DNA from: Bacteroidaceae bacterium
Lineage (GTDB): Bacteria; Bacteroidota; Bacteroidia; Bacteroidales; Bacteroidaceae
Length of the DNA: 64,000 nt
Reading direction: 5' to 3'
Assembly (NCBI GenBank): GCA_017451695.1
Contig: JAFTNW010000020.1
Location: forward strand, 54,720 to 118,719
The notes beneath the pieces are model-generated. The model saw only the letters and a list, made by a program, of their open reading frames with translations. It did not search any database and had not been told where the DNA came from. Positions 35,763 through 45,261 of the stretch are shown here, piece by piece (position 1 is the first letter of the stretch; the number at the start of each line of letters is the position of its first letter). Made by a program: the position numbers and the translations under genes.

Positions 35763-37129
35763 TATTTGTACCCGGCAACCTTTTTAATAATCTTGGGAAT
35801 ATCGGTGTTGTCTATCACTCCATGGAATTCATCGGCATCCTCGCCTATGGCAAATAGCGGCACAAACGTGCCCGAATGGTTGGGGCTTGCCCAGCTCACA
35901 AGTGCTATGCGGTTAATGGCGTTTTTTGCAACGGTGGCAATGGCCTCAAACTTTTCAACACGTTTCTCGGGGTTGGCATTACCCTCCTCAAACAGTTGCT
36001 TCATGGCTGCCTCCTCTTGCTTGTTGGGGGTGAGTTCTCTCCACAAGCCGGTGTTTTCGGTGATAACGGCCTGCATATCCTCCCAGCGCATAATCATGCG
36101 TTGCATCGCCTTTGTGCGCATTATCTCTTTTAGCTTGTCTTCGCTTGCCTTCTGGCTGTCGAGTGCTTTTAAGTTCAGTTTGTATGCACCGCTGTAACCA
36201 AGTACAAGGCCGCCTGTCTCGTGGTCGGCTGTAACAATAATAAGTGTTTCGTCTTCGTGCTTTTTATAGAACTCCACGGCGCGAGCTATTGCTGCATTGA
36301 AATCGAGTACTTCATGGAAAGCTGTTGCCGCATCGTCGCTGTGCGATGCATAATCTATCTTTCCGCCCTCAACCATAAGAAAGAACCCCTTTTTGCTTTT
36401 ATTCTGCAAAAAGTCGATGGCAGCATCGGTTATCTGTGCCAGGGTGAGGTCCTTGCCGTCGCGGTCTATTGCATATGGGATATCCTCCCTTACCTTCTCC
36501 TGGTATAGCATAATCTTTTTGGCGTAGTTCGATTTTACAAAATAGTCGTTATATCCGCGGGCAATGGCGTAGCCGTGTTCTCCGGCCTTGGTGTAAAAGG
36601 CCTTGCGCTGCTCCTCGCTGCATTTCACATCACCGCCGGCATAGAAGTCGTAGTCGGCATCAATCATCTCCTGTGCAATGTCGTGGTAGTTGTTGCGGCT
36701 CTTGTTGTGTGCATAGAAGGCGCCGGGGGTGGCGTGGTTAATGCATACAGTGGTTGCCACGCCCACTGCATAGCCCGATTGCTTGGCGGCATGTGCCACG
36801 CTGTAAACAGGCTCGCCGTCGGGGTTCACTCCCAGATGTCCGTTGTTGGTCTTCTGCCCTGTTGCAAGAGCTGTTCCCGATGCCGCAGAGTCGGTTACTC
36901 CGTTACTTGCCGAGAAGGTGGTTACAAAGGCCGTGTGTGGGAATTGTGTAAAACATAGCTTTGCGGGGCGGCCGATAACACCCTCTTTCTCGCCTAAAAA
37001 TAGTTCTGTTCCAAGCACGTGCGATGGTCCCATGCCGTCGCCGATAAAGTAAAATACATACTTGGGCCCTTTGCCTGTTACGGTTACTGCCATGGCAAGC
37101 AGCAACATCATGCTTAATATCTTTCTCAT
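35762..37129 (-). CDS. Alkaline phosphatase, exported
   Basis: 455 residues from the ATG at 37127-37129. A signal peptide (KILSMMLLLAMAVTVTGKG) leads to the metal-binding FIGDGMG motif and the nucleophile Ser in TDSAASGTALATG. Further ligands appear in VEGGKIDYASHSDDA and TADHETGG. It frees phosphate from organic esters in the periplasm. It is the last gene of a nine-gene run and ends at a strong terminator; 22 bp separate it from the serpin gene. Confidence 0.93.
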   Translation of the reverse strand: MRKILSMMLLLAMAVTVTGKGPKYVFYFIGDGMGPSHVLGTELFLGEKEGVIGRPAKLCFTQFPHTAFVTTFSASNGVTDSAASGTALATGQKTNNGHLGVNPDGEPVYSVAHAAKQSGYAVGVATTVCINHATPGAFYAHNKSRNNYHDIAQEMIDADYDFYAGGDVKCSEEQRKAFYTKAGEHGYAIARGYNDYFVKSNYAKKIMLYQEKVREDIPYAIDRDGKDLTLAQITDAAIDFLQNKSKKGFFLMVEGGKIDYASHSDDAATAFHEVLDFNAAIARAVEFYKKHEDETLIIVTADHETGGLVLGYSGAYKLNLKALDSQKASEDKLKEIMRTKAMQRMIMRWEDMQAVITENTGLWRELTPNKQEEAAMKQLFEEGNANPEKRVEKFEAIATVAKNAINRIALVSWASPNHSGTFVPLFAIGEDADEFHGVIDNTDIPKIIKKVAGYK

Positions 37130-37151
37130 AATTATATATAGTTTGTTTTCT

Positions 37152-38411
37152 TTATTTATTGGGGTTGCCAACCTTACCCATGAATAGAATGTCGCCACTG
37201 CGCCTATCTTTTATGGCATATATGAACGGGCGGTCCATAATCATGGTCTTGGGCTCCTGCGGGCGCAACATGCTCAATCCGCATAGTTGCACAAAGGTAA
37301 TGGCTGCAGCCTCTGCACCCTCTTCATCCACGGCTATATATGTCTTCTGCACCACATCGTCTATGCGCACGGGCGTTTTCGATATTTCGCCAAAGTGGGC
37401 ATCGTCGGTAAATGGCTCTTCCATTCCCATCGCTTGCAGGGTGGCTTTAAGGCTTGTGCCGAACTCGTACTTGAACTTAGGCATTGCGAGTTTCAACAGG
37501 CAATCGGTTTCTTCGGTATCAATCTTCTTGTATCTCTCGGGCAATGCCTCGGCCAGCTGTTCTATGGTAACGCCCTCGCGTGGTAGAATCAGTGTCATGT
37601 AATATTCGTTATACAGGAACGGCCTTGTGGTTGCCTGCATGAGCTCATCTTCGTAGTATGTTGCATGGCGTTGCTGGTGCATCATATCCACCTCTATAAC
37701 CTCTCCATCAGCTTTTGTGAATGGAGCCTTCTTCGTCTGCCCCTTGTCAAACGGATTGGCCCATTTTGCATTGAAGTAGAGCGCGTTTATAAGCATGAGC
37801 AGTGTAGCCGGGTTGCTCTCTTTTAGAATGGATTCTATCTTTCCGTTGGTCTTTTCGCTGCACCATTTGTTAATCTCGGTTACAGCGGCATCGTCAAAGG
37901 CGGTGTGTTTTACCTCGGCATCGTAGAACAGCTTGTTGGTGTTTATGAAGGGCTCTTTAAGTTTTATCTTATGGTTTATCCAAATGGAGTTGGCAATGTT
38001 CACCACCGCTTTCTCATTCTTTTCAGCAGCCTCTATGCTGTTTTTCTGCAAGGTGTTGAAGGCTGCACGTTGCTTTGCCGCTGCGGGGTATCCCAATGCG
38101 GCATATATTTGATTGGCTGTGTTTCCCTCTGCACCGTTGGCAGTCATGGAGAGTGCCCACATTGCGCTTGCAGGCGATATGCAGATGTTCTCTTCGTCGC
38201 TGTTGCTGTTTACGGTGTTGAAAAGGGTTGTGGCAAAACTCTGCGTGTCGTCGTGGGGCATGGGTGCAACTTTCTCTGCTGTTGCCATAATTCCCTTTTC
38301 TATTGTTTCGGTCATGTCTGTTTTTGTGGTATCGGCTTCTGCATGGGGCTGTCTGTTGGCGGCACAGGCACATATAAGCATTCCCATGATTAAAAGAATA
38401 ATGTGTCTCAT
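37152..38411 (-). CDS. Serpin-family protease inhibitor, lipoprotein
   Basis: 419 residues with a lipoprotein signal (MLICACAANR), so the inhibitor is anchored to the cell envelope. The serpin fold is complete: NICISPASAMWALSMTANGA near the start, LINALYFNAKW, FKYEFG and the C-terminal FIYAIKDRRSGDILFMGKV. The reactive loop hinge EEGAEAAAIT has small residues, as needed for an inhibitory serpin. Counting 17 positions from the hinge Glu gives Leu379-Ser380 as P1-P1', which suggests chymotrypsin-like, elastase-like or cysteine proteases as targets. It lies 19 bp after rseP. Envelope serpins such as miropin are known in related oral species. Confidence 0.92.
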   Translation of the reverse strand: MRHIILLIMGMLICACAANRQPHAEADTTKTDMTETIEKGIMATAEKVAPMPHDDTQSFATTLFNTVNSNSDEENICISPASAMWALSMTANGAEGNTANQIYAALGYPAAAKQRAAFNTLQKNSIEAAEKNEKAVVNIANSIWINHKIKLKEPFINTNKLFYDAEVKHTAFDDAAVTEINKWCSEKTNGKIESILKESNPATLLMLINALYFNAKWANPFDKGQTKKAPFTKADGEVIEVDMMHQQRHATYYEDELMQATTRPFLYNEYYMTLILPREGVTIEQLAEALPERYKKIDTEETDCLLKLAMPKFKYEFGTSLKATLQAMGMEEPFTDDAHFGEISKTPVRIDDVVQKTYIAVDEEGAEAAAITFVQLCGLSMLRPQEPKTMIMDRPFIYAIKDRRSGDILFMGKVGNPNK

Positions 38412-38430
38412 AAGTTGCTTGTTCTATAAA

Positions 38431-39750
38431 TTAGAAAATAAAACGCATGGCATCGTTGAATGTAGCCAAGACAAAAAGCCCAAGCAGTATGAGCATGCCC
38501 ACCATCTGTGCATACTCCAACACCTTATCGCTTGGCTTGCGCCCTGTTATAACCTCAATGAGCAGGAATACCACATGACCACCATCGAGCGCGGGTATAG
38601 GCAGGCTGTTCATTACGGCAAGAATGAGCGATAGCATTGCTGTCATGAGCCAGAATTGGTGCCAATCCCACATGGCAGGGAATAGGCTGCCAATGGTGCC
38701 GAACATGCCCACCGATTGTGCGCCCTCCTTAGAGAATAGGTATTTGAAATCGCTCACATAGCCTGTGAGCACGTTCCAGCCATAAGCGATGCCTGCGGGG
38801 AATGCCTCAAAAAAGTTATATGTTATTTTCTCTATGGGGTAATTGGGGGCGCAGGGTGTTATTCCCAGCTTATATGTGCTGTCAACCTGTGCGGTGAGGG
38901 TTACAAGGCTGTCGCGCATAATGGTTACATCTATGCTGTTTATGCCATTTTCCTGCATCTTCTTCATGGCAATCATAAGTCCGTTCCACGAACCGATATT
39001 CTCGCCTCTGATATTCACCACGCTATCTCCCTTATGCAGGCCGGCCACGGCGGCAGGCGATGCGGGGAAAATGCTGTCTATCACAGCCGGAATGCGATAC
39101 TGCATGAAGGGTGTCTCTTTGCCCATATCCAAAAGGCCGAAATCCTCGGGGATATTTACTACGGCCTCTTGTCCGCCACGCAGCACGGTAACGGTTTTGC
39201 CATCGGCAATGGCGCGCAGCAAATCCACGCTGTAACGCTCCACATCCCGGTCATCCACTTTCAGAATAATATCGCCATCGACAAAACCCATCGATTTGGC
39301 ATTCTCGTTGAACTCCATGCCGTATGTGGCTTTGCGTATATCGGTGTAGCTCTCGCCCCATGTGAACATAATCATTGCATAAATGAACATGGCGAGAATG
39401 AAATTGAACATAACGCCACCAATCATTATAAGCAGGCGTTGCCATGCCGGTTTTGAACGGAACTCCCAAGGCTGCATGGGCTGTTTCATCTGCTCTGTAT
39501 CCATGGACTCATCTATCATACCCGATATTTTGCAATATCCTCCAAGGGGAATCCAGCCGATGCCATATTCCGTTTCGCTGTTTTTGGGTTTCCATTTGAA
39601 GAGCGAAAAGCCCCAATCGAAGAAGAGGTAGAATTTCTCCACCCTCACCTTGAATATGCGTGAAAAAATAAAGTGTCCGAACTCATGCACAAGCACCAAG
39701 AGGCTCAGTGCCATAATCAACTGCAACGCACGTATAAAAAATACTTCCAT
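38431..39750 (-). CDS. rseP: RIP metalloprotease RseP (site-2 protease)
   Basis: Intramembrane zinc protease, 439 residues. HEFGH at 22-26 in TM1 holds the zinc ligands and catalytic Glu. A PDZ domain lies in the middle (AGLHKGDSVVNIRGENIGSW), and the third ligand motif is LPIPALDGGH near the C terminus. It cleaves anti-sigma factors or leftover signal peptides. It lies next to dxr, a frequent pairing of envelope genes. Confidence 0.95.
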   Translation of the reverse strand: MEVFFIRALQLIMALSLLVLVHEFGHFIFSRIFKVRVEKFYLFFDWGFSLFKWKPKNSETEYGIGWIPLGGYCKISGMIDESMDTEQMKQPMQPWEFRSKPAWQRLLIMIGGVMFNFILAMFIYAMIMFTWGESYTDIRKATYGMEFNENAKSMGFVDGDIILKVDDRDVERYSVDLLRAIADGKTVTVLRGGQEAVVNIPEDFGLLDMGKETPFMQYRIPAVIDSIFPASPAAVAGLHKGDSVVNIRGENIGSWNGLMIAMKKMQENGINSIDVTIMRDSLVTLTAQVDSTYKLGITPCAPNYPIEKITYNFFEAFPAGIAYGWNVLTGYVSDFKYLFSKEGAQSVGMFGTIGSLFPAMWDWHQFWLMTAMLSLILAVMNSLPIPALDGGHVVFLLIEVITGRKPSDKVLEYAQMVGMLILLGLFVLATFNDAMRFIF

Positions 39751-39785
39751 CTTAAACTATATAAAATCTATCTGAATAATAACCA

Positions 39786-40946
39786 TTAAATCCATGCTTC
39801 AACCATTTGGCGCACCTCCCTGTCGGTTGCAAGGTAATCCTCCAATGTAGGTTGCAGTATGTAGGGTGTCTGCTGCATGGCCTTTTCAATGAGGCGGGGC
39901 ATGTCTGTGAAACGAATACGGTCGGCAAGGAAGGCTGCCACGCACACCTCGTTTGCCGCATTCACCACGCAAGGAATGTTACCACCTTGCGACAGCGCAG
40001 TGTAGGCGTGTTGCAGGTTGGGGAACTTCTCCAAGTCGGGTTTTTCGAATGTTAGCTCGCCCAATGTGCCGAAGTCGAGGCGAGGGAATGATGATGTAAG
40101 GCGGTCGGGGTATGATAGCGCATACATAATGGGCAGGCGCATGTCGGGTGTGCCAAGCTGCGCCTTCACTGCACCGTCGGCAAACTGCACCATCGAGTGT
40201 ATTACCGATTGCGGGTGTACCACCACCTCAATATCCTCTGCTCCCACTCCAAAGAGCCACTTTGCTTCCATAACCTCAAATCCCTTGTTCATCATGGAGG
40301 CCGAGTCTATTGTTATCTTTGCGCCCATGCTCCAATTGGGGTGTTTCAGGGCCTGCTCTTTTGTTACGTTGGCCAGCTGTGCAATATCCCAAGTGCGGAA
40401 GGGGCCTCCCGATGCGGTGAGAATAAGTTTCTCCACCTTATTGTTCATTTCGCCGGCAAGGCATTGGAATATAGCCGAGTGCTCCGAATCGACAGGCAGA
40501 ATGGGTACGTTATATTTGTTGGCAAGCGCGTTTACAAGTTCGCCCGCCACCACCATTGTCTCTTTGTTGGCAAGCGCAATCTCCTTGCCCGCCTTTATGG
40601 CCTCAATCGTGGGGCGCAGGCCCGAGAATCCCACCAATGCGGTAACCACAACATCCACGGCACTCTCCTGCACCACCTCGCATAGAGCCTCGTACCCGCC
40701 GAGTGCTCTGATGGGCAGGTCGGCAAGAGCCTCTTTCAGTTGCAGATATTTGCTTTCGTCGGCAATAACGGCTACGCGGGGCAGGAACTTGCGTGCCTGC
40801 TCAATGAGTTCGTTCACTCTTGTACCGGCTGTAATTGCATATACCTCGAAACGCTCGGGGTGTTCCTCGACCACTTGCAGTGTCTGTGTACCGATGGAGC
40901 CGGTAGAGCCCAATATCGCTATTTGTCTTTTTTTGTTTGTCTCCAT
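39786..40946 (-). CDS. dxr: 1-deoxy-D-xylulose 5-phosphate reductoisomerase
   Basis: Second step of the MEP isoprenoid pathway, making MEP with NADPH; target of fosmidomycin. 386 residues with the NADPH loop GSTGSIGTQTL, the metal/substrate motif PVDSEHSAIFQ near 155, SASGGPFR and MNKGFEVMEAKWLF. It lies in the minus-strand run between rseP and an M23-like gene. Confidence 0.97.
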   Translation of the reverse strand: METNKKRQIAILGSTGSIGTQTLQVVEEHPERFEVYAITAGTRVNELIEQARKFLPRVAVIADESKYLQLKEALADLPIRALGGYEALCEVVQESAVDVVVTALVGFSGLRPTIEAIKAGKEIALANKETMVVAGELVNALANKYNVPILPVDSEHSAIFQCLAGEMNNKVEKLILTASGGPFRTWDIAQLANVTKEQALKHPNWSMGAKITIDSASMMNKGFEVMEAKWLFGVGAEDIEVVVHPQSVIHSMVQFADGAVKAQLGTPDMRLPIMYALSYPDRLTSSFPRLDFGTLGELTFEKPDLEKFPNLQHAYTALSQGGNIPCVVNAANEVCVAAFLADRIRFTDMPRLIEKAMQQTPYILQPTLEDYLATDREVRQMVEAWI

Positions 40947-40970
40947 ATCGTTTTTTATGCTTGTCTGTTT

Positions 40971-41822
40971 TTAGAATGCAATGTAAATGTTGGGGTCCAA
41001 TGCCTTGCCTCTGTGCCATAGCTCAAAGTGCAGATAGGGTTTTATGGTGCCGTCGCTTTCTTCTCCATTGCTCAGGAGTGCGATTACCTCGCCCGTTGCT
41101 ACTCTGTCTCCCACTTTTTTAAGCAGTTGATAGCAGTTGCGATATACCGAAACAAGATTCTCGCGGTGCTGTATGGCAATTGTGTATCCCTCTGTTGCGG
41201 TGTAGTCGCTCATTATCACGGTGCCGCTGTGTATGGCAATGACGCTCTCGCCCGGGTTTTCGGCAATATCAATGCCGTAGTGTTTGTCCTGCGGGTTGAA
41301 ACTTTTTATTATCATGCCGCGGGCGGGGCGATAGAGGTTCAGTTCGTGCAGTGTACCCACGCTTGTGGCGTATGAGGTGAGGTTGTATTTCTCGCGCTCC
41401 TCGAACGCTGCGGCAAACTCCCTCTCCAGCTCCGATGTGATAATGGATATACCTTCGGTCGATGGTAGTTCGGGAGCGTTCATTATGCTGTCGGCGGGAT
41501 GGTTGCCCTCCATCAGGTTCTTTATATTGCCAAGATAGCGGTCTTGTTTATCTACCACCTCCTTGAGCGAATCTATTTTGAGGTTGTAGTTTACAAGCAT
41601 CTCGCGTGTCTTGTTGTTTATGCGCCCCGGCAGATATTCACCCACGGGCGTAAATGCAAGAATCAGGTATATAACCCCGGCAACCAGCAGGAACGAGACA
41701 AAGAGCGAGAGTATCACCCAAAGAGGCGATATATAGAATCCAAGCACATTTTCAAGTTTGTTCTCGTTGTGAATGGTGAGGCGGTATTTGCGCAACAGGC
41801 GTGCGCGGAACTTTTTACTCAT
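40971..41822 (-). CDS. M23-like envelope protein, probably inactive
   Basis: 283 residues: a basic cytoplasmic tail, one TM span (about 33-57), a predicted helical stalk (70-150) and a LytM domain. The HxxxD ligands are kept (His181, Asp185), but the normal HxH motif reads PYLHFE: the first His, which acts in catalysis, is Tyr263 while the second (His265) remains. A degenerate LytM domain of this type could activate amidases, like EnvC, or scaffold, and not cut peptidoglycan itself. It is operonic with dxr and rimM. Confidence 0.85.
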   Translation of the reverse strand: MSKKFRARLLRKYRLTIHNENKLENVLGFYISPLWVILSLFVSFLLVAGVIYLILAFTPVGEYLPGRINNKTREMLVNYNLKIDSLKEVVDKQDRYLGNIKNLMEGNHPADSIMNAPELPSTEGISIITSELEREFAAAFEEREKYNLTSYATSVGTLHELNLYRPARGMIIKSFNPQDKHYGIDIAENPGESVIAIHSGTVIMSDYTATEGYTIAIQHRENLVSVYRNCYQLLKKVGDRVATGEVIALLSNGEESDGTIKPYLHFELWHRGKALDPNIYIAF

Positions 41823-41837
41823 GGCATTCTCTCTTTT

Positions 41838-42347
41838 TTATAAAGACACAAGCCCTTCGGGCAGGTCGAATGTTATTGTTCTCTCTTTGTGGTTTATGTC
41901 GGTTATAAACTCCTCCTGCACGGGGATAAGTATCTCTTTGCCATTCTTCTCCACTACAAAAAGGGTGTTTATGGTGCTCTCGTCGATATCGGTTATCTCC
42001 CCTATGGCACCACTCTGTTTATCGATAGCACTGAACCCTTTGAAATAGCTCCATGTGAGGTTTTCGCTATCCTCAACCCATTCGCGAGGGATATAAACAT
42101 CGCGGTTGGTAAGGTAACGAACCTCCTCGGCACTGTTCATCCTCTCTATTTTAAGTATCATGGTATCGCTGTTCTTTGTGTGGCAATACTCAAAAAAGAA
42201 GGGAACAAGAATGCCGTCGATGTCGCAAGCCACAAAGTCGCAGTCATCGCCCAAGGTGAAGCTGTCGCCCTGCAACCCTATCTCTCCTCGTGTGCCATGG
42301 GGCTTGAGAAACTTTCCGTAATGCACAAAATCCTCTTTTTTCAGCAT
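41838..42347 (-). CDS. rimM: Ribosome maturation factor RimM
   Basis: Helps assemble the 30S subunit head around S19. 169 residues with the N-terminal beta-barrel start (GKFLKPHGTRGEIGL) and a C-terminal PRC barrel (EDSENLTWSYFKGFSAIDKQSGAIGEITDI). Two bases separate its start from the murA stop. It is not next to rpsP or trmD here, unlike in E. coli. Confidence 0.93.
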   Translation of the reverse strand: MLKKEDFVHYGKFLKPHGTRGEIGLQGDSFTLGDDCDFVACDIDGILVPFFFEYCHTKNSDTMILKIERMNSAEEVRYLTNRDVYIPREWVEDSENLTWSYFKGFSAIDKQSGAIGEITDIDESTINTLFVVEKNGKEILIPVQEEFITDINHKERTITFDLPEGLVSL

Positions 42348-42349
42348 CT

Positions 42350-43654
42350 TTATGAACGTGTTATTTTTGCACCAATCTGGTTCAGGCGGCCTTCAAGGTC
42401 CTGATATCCTCTGTCAATCTGTTCTATGTTGTCGATGCGGCTCACTCCGTCGGCACTCATGGCAGCAATGAGCAGTGCAATACCGGCACGGATGTCGGGC
42501 GAACTCATGGAGCGTGGTTTGAGTGTGAAGTTGCGGTTGTGCCCTATGACAACGGCGCGGTGGGGGTCGCAAAGAATTATCTGTGCACCCATATCTATAA
42601 GTTTATCTACAAAGAACAGGCGGCTCTCGAACATCTTCTGGTGTATGAGCACGCTGCCCTTTGCCTGAATGGCCGTTACAAGAAGCACACTCAAAAGGTC
42701 GGGGGTGAGGCCGGGCCACGGAGCGTCGCTTATGTTCATTATGGAGCCGTCGATGAAGGATTCTATCTCGTAGTGCTCCTGCTCGGGGATGAATATGTCA
42801 TCGCCCTTCTGCTCAAAATGTATTCCCAAGCGGCGGAAACTGTCGGGTATTATTCCCAAATTTTCGAACGATACATTTTTGATTGTAATCTCGCTCTGTG
42901 TCATAGCCGCCATGCCTATGAAACTGCCCACCTCAATCATATCGGGCAGCGCTCGATGCGTGCAGCCGCCAAGTTCCTTTACACCCTCAATGGTGAGCAG
43001 GTTGCTGGCTATGCCCGATATTTTGGCTCCCATCTTGTTAAGCATTCTGCACAGCTGCTGTATGTATGGCTCGCATGCGGCATTGTATATGGTGGTTGTG
43101 CCCTCGGCAAGCACGGCCGCCATTATGATGTTGGCGGTACCTGTTACCGACGCTTCGTCGAGCAGCATGGTGCAACCCTTCAATCCGTTGGCCTGCATGC
43201 GGTATATGCGACGTTCGTGGTCAAAACTGAACGATGCACCCAACTTTTGCAAGCCTATGATGTGCGTGTCGAGCCTGCGTCGTCCAATCTTGTCGCCGCC
43301 CGGCTCCGACATTGTCGCCTTTCCAAAGCGTGCCACCAGCGGGCCTATGAACATTACCGAGCCGCGCAGGCGTGCGCAACCGCTTATGTACTCCTCGCTG
43401 TCAATATAGTCGAGGTTTACGTTGTCGGCTTGGAATGTGAAACAGCCTACTCCATTGCGTGTAACGCTCACTCCCATGTTTATCAGCTGGTTGATGAGGT
43501 TGTTCACATCGGCAATGTCGGGTATGTTCTCAATGGTAACCTTTTCTGCAGTCAGCAGTGTGGCGCAAATCTCCTGCAACACCTCGTTCTTTGCACCCTG
43601 CGGTGTGATGTCGCCTTTCAGTTTGTGTCCGCCTTCAATAATAAAAGATGCCAT
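42350..43654 (-). CDS. murA: UDP-N-acetylglucosamine 1-carboxyvinyltransferase MurA (Asp variant)
   Basis: First committed step of peptidoglycan synthesis: enolpyruvyl transfer from PEP to UDP-GlcNAc. 434 residues with the GAKNEVL start typical of MurA. In the active-site loop the residue that is Cys115 in E. coli is Asp121 here (EPGGDKIGRRRLDTH). The Cys-to-Asp change keeps activity but prevents alkylation by fosfomycin, as known for mycobacterial MurA. The organism is predicted to be intrinsically fosfomycin-resistant at the target. Confidence 0.96.
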   Translation of the reverse strand: MASFIIEGGHKLKGDITPQGAKNEVLQEICATLLTAEKVTIENIPDIADVNNLINQLINMGVSVTRNGVGCFTFQADNVNLDYIDSEEYISGCARLRGSVMFIGPLVARFGKATMSEPGGDKIGRRRLDTHIIGLQKLGASFSFDHERRIYRMQANGLKGCTMLLDEASVTGTANIIMAAVLAEGTTTIYNAACEPYIQQLCRMLNKMGAKISGIASNLLTIEGVKELGGCTHRALPDMIEVGSFIGMAAMTQSEITIKNVSFENLGIIPDSFRRLGIHFEQKGDDIFIPEQEHYEIESFIDGSIMNISDAPWPGLTPDLLSVLLVTAIQAKGSVLIHQKMFESRLFFVDKLIDMGAQIILCDPHRAVVIGHNRNFTLKPRSMSSPDIRAGIALLIAAMSADGVSRIDNIEQIDRGYQDLEGRLNQIGAKITRS

Positions 43655-43681
43655 ACGGTGTGTGGTTTTATAGTCGGTTTT

Positions 43682-44296
43682 CTAATACTTTCTTTTGAAT
43701 GTTTTCTTGCCCATCTGGCGTGCTTTGTTTGCGCGCTGTGCGTTGTCCCTGTTTCCGGGGTTTATCCTTATTTCCCCCTCTTTGATGTCGATTTTCCCTT
43801 GCGAGTAGAATCGCAGATCCTCAAAAATCTTTTTATCCTCAACCCCGTCTTTGTTCCACGCGATATAATTCTTCTTCATCTGCACCATTATGAGCTCCAC
43901 GAAGCGGTCGCGCTCCTCGCCCTCTTCCATTGTGCAGGCGTGTGCAATCATATCCTCCACAATGCGACCATAGTGGCGGTTTGCTATCTCGCCGGTCTGG
44001 TAGGGTATTCTTTGTGGCGGTTCGTTGAACTTTTCTTTCTTGATAACCTCTACGGGGTAGTCTATATCCAATTTGAAATCGGACATTATGGCAAGGTGGT
44101 CCCATAGCTTGCGCTCCCAATCGGGCAGTATGCGCAGGTTGGGGAACATGCTGCCCATGATGTTTATTATCGTCTGTGCGCACTTCTGCCTCTCCTCTCT
44201 ATCCTCAATTGTGAGTGCGTGGTCCACCATCTTCTGTACCGAACGGCCATATTCGGGCAACGGCAGTCTCTTCTGTTTGGTATTGTATTCCATCAT
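43682..44296 (-). CDS. DUF4290 protein
   Basis: 204-residue soluble protein of a Bacteroidetes-specific family. It shows the conserved start MEYNTKQKRLPLPEYGRSVQ, a helical body with MGSMFPNLRILPDWERKLWDHL, and a Lys/Arg-rich tail ending MGKKTFKRKY. A second Met (44293) could be the true start. No biochemical role is known. In this phylum it is regularly found beside murA, as here. Confidence 0.87.
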   Translation of the reverse strand: MMEYNTKQKRLPLPEYGRSVQKMVDHALTIEDREERQKCAQTIINIMGSMFPNLRILPDWERKLWDHLAIMSDFKLDIDYPVEVIKKEKFNEPPQRIPYQTGEIANRHYGRIVEDMIAHACTMEEGEERDRFVELIMVQMKKNYIAWNKDGVEDKKIFEDLRFYSQGKIDIKEGEIRINPGNRDNAQRANKARQMGKKTFKRKY

Positions 44297-44328
44297 AATG
44301 GTAATGTTTTGTAAAACTTAAAAACGGC

Positions 44329-45033
44329 TTATTGGAAATTCTTGAGCAACTCCTTTGGCTTTGTTGCTATGAAATTCTTTAAGTAGAACGGTTCAAAGTA
44401 TGCAATATCCTCGTAACGCTGCTCCCACACGGCACGCTCGGCAAGCGGCATCATGTTTTTTGCCAGCGGATTGCCGAATTTTTCGGTGAAATGGGCGTTC
44501 GGGTGATTTATTATGCTGCTGCACTTGGGCGCTCCGTTGCCAAAGAAATAGACGGGGCGGGTGGCAAGCAGGTCGGCAAAGCTCTCTTCGGTAACAATCA
44601 CAGCGCTTGTCTCCTGTACCACGTTCAGTGCTCTGTCATATACCGTGGCATATACCTCGTTGCGGCGGGCATCAATCATGGGGCACAGCAAAGCATCTTC
44701 GGGGAGTTCCTCGCCAAGCAGCATGGGCACGCACATGATGGCCGTCGTGGGTATTGCAACAAGCGGAATGTTGCGCCCATAGCACACGCCCTTTGCGGTG
44801 GATGATGCTATGCGCAGGCTGGTGTACGACCCCGGGCCGCAACTTAATGCCACCGCTGTCAGCGGCATGCTGCGGCTGTCTGCCATGTTTATCGCCTCCT
44901 CCACGTAGGGTGCAAGCACTTTTGCGTGGGAACGCTCCTCTCTGTTCACTCTCTCGAAAAACACCTGACCATCCTCGCTCAATGCCACCGAACAAATCTC
45001 GGTCGATGCCTCTATATGTAAAATTACCGCCAT
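44329..45033 (-). CDS. tsaB: tRNA threonylcarbamoyladenosine biosynthesis protein TsaB
   Basis: Non-catalytic partner of TsaD in making t6A37 of tRNA. 234 residues of the ASKHA fold with the N-terminal ILHIEASTEICSVALSEDG and the family hallmark SCGPGSYTSLRIASSTAKG near 90. It is first in the nine-gene minus-strand run; a TATTTTTG box at 45084-45091 lies 51 bp upstream. Confidence 0.93.
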   Translation of the reverse strand: MAVILHIEASTEICSVALSEDGQVFFERVNREERSHAKVLAPYVEEAINMADSRSMPLTAVALSCGPGSYTSLRIASSTAKGVCYGRNIPLVAIPTTAIMCVPMLLGEELPEDALLCPMIDARRNEVYATVYDRALNVVQETSAVIVTEESFADLLATRPVYFFGNGAPKCSSIINHPNAHFTEKFGNPLAKNMMPLAERAVWEQRYEDIAYFEPFYLKNFIATKPKELLKNFQ

Positions 45034-45083
45034 ACTCTTTCTTCTTTTTTGCTTTTCAAATTGCCTATTCTCGCAGTTTACTG

Positions 45084-45091
45084 CAAAAATA
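45084..45091 (-). promoter_or_regulatory. Promoter box of the tsaB-murA-phosphatase run
   Basis: TATTTTTG (then C) on the minus strand, a perfect TAnnTTTG box, 51 bp before the tsaB start. Confidence 0.58.
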
Positions 45092-45261
45092 CAAATTAAA
45101 TGTTATAGTTACTAATAAATAATATTTTTTAATATTATATCGTGTTAAATCCTATGTTTTTATCAGGTCGGTTTGTGGTTCCTTCCAACCTTTGGCAGTT
45201 GATTTTATGATGATGTAACAAAAAATGGGCATTGCAAGTGCTGCTTTTTGGAATAATTGGT

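Noticed and set aside
42539..44107. 522-residue open frame on the plus strand
   Set aside because: It lies antisense to murA and the DUF4290 gene, both with clear motifs, and its translation has no domain and a biased His/Tyr/Cys content typical of shadows.
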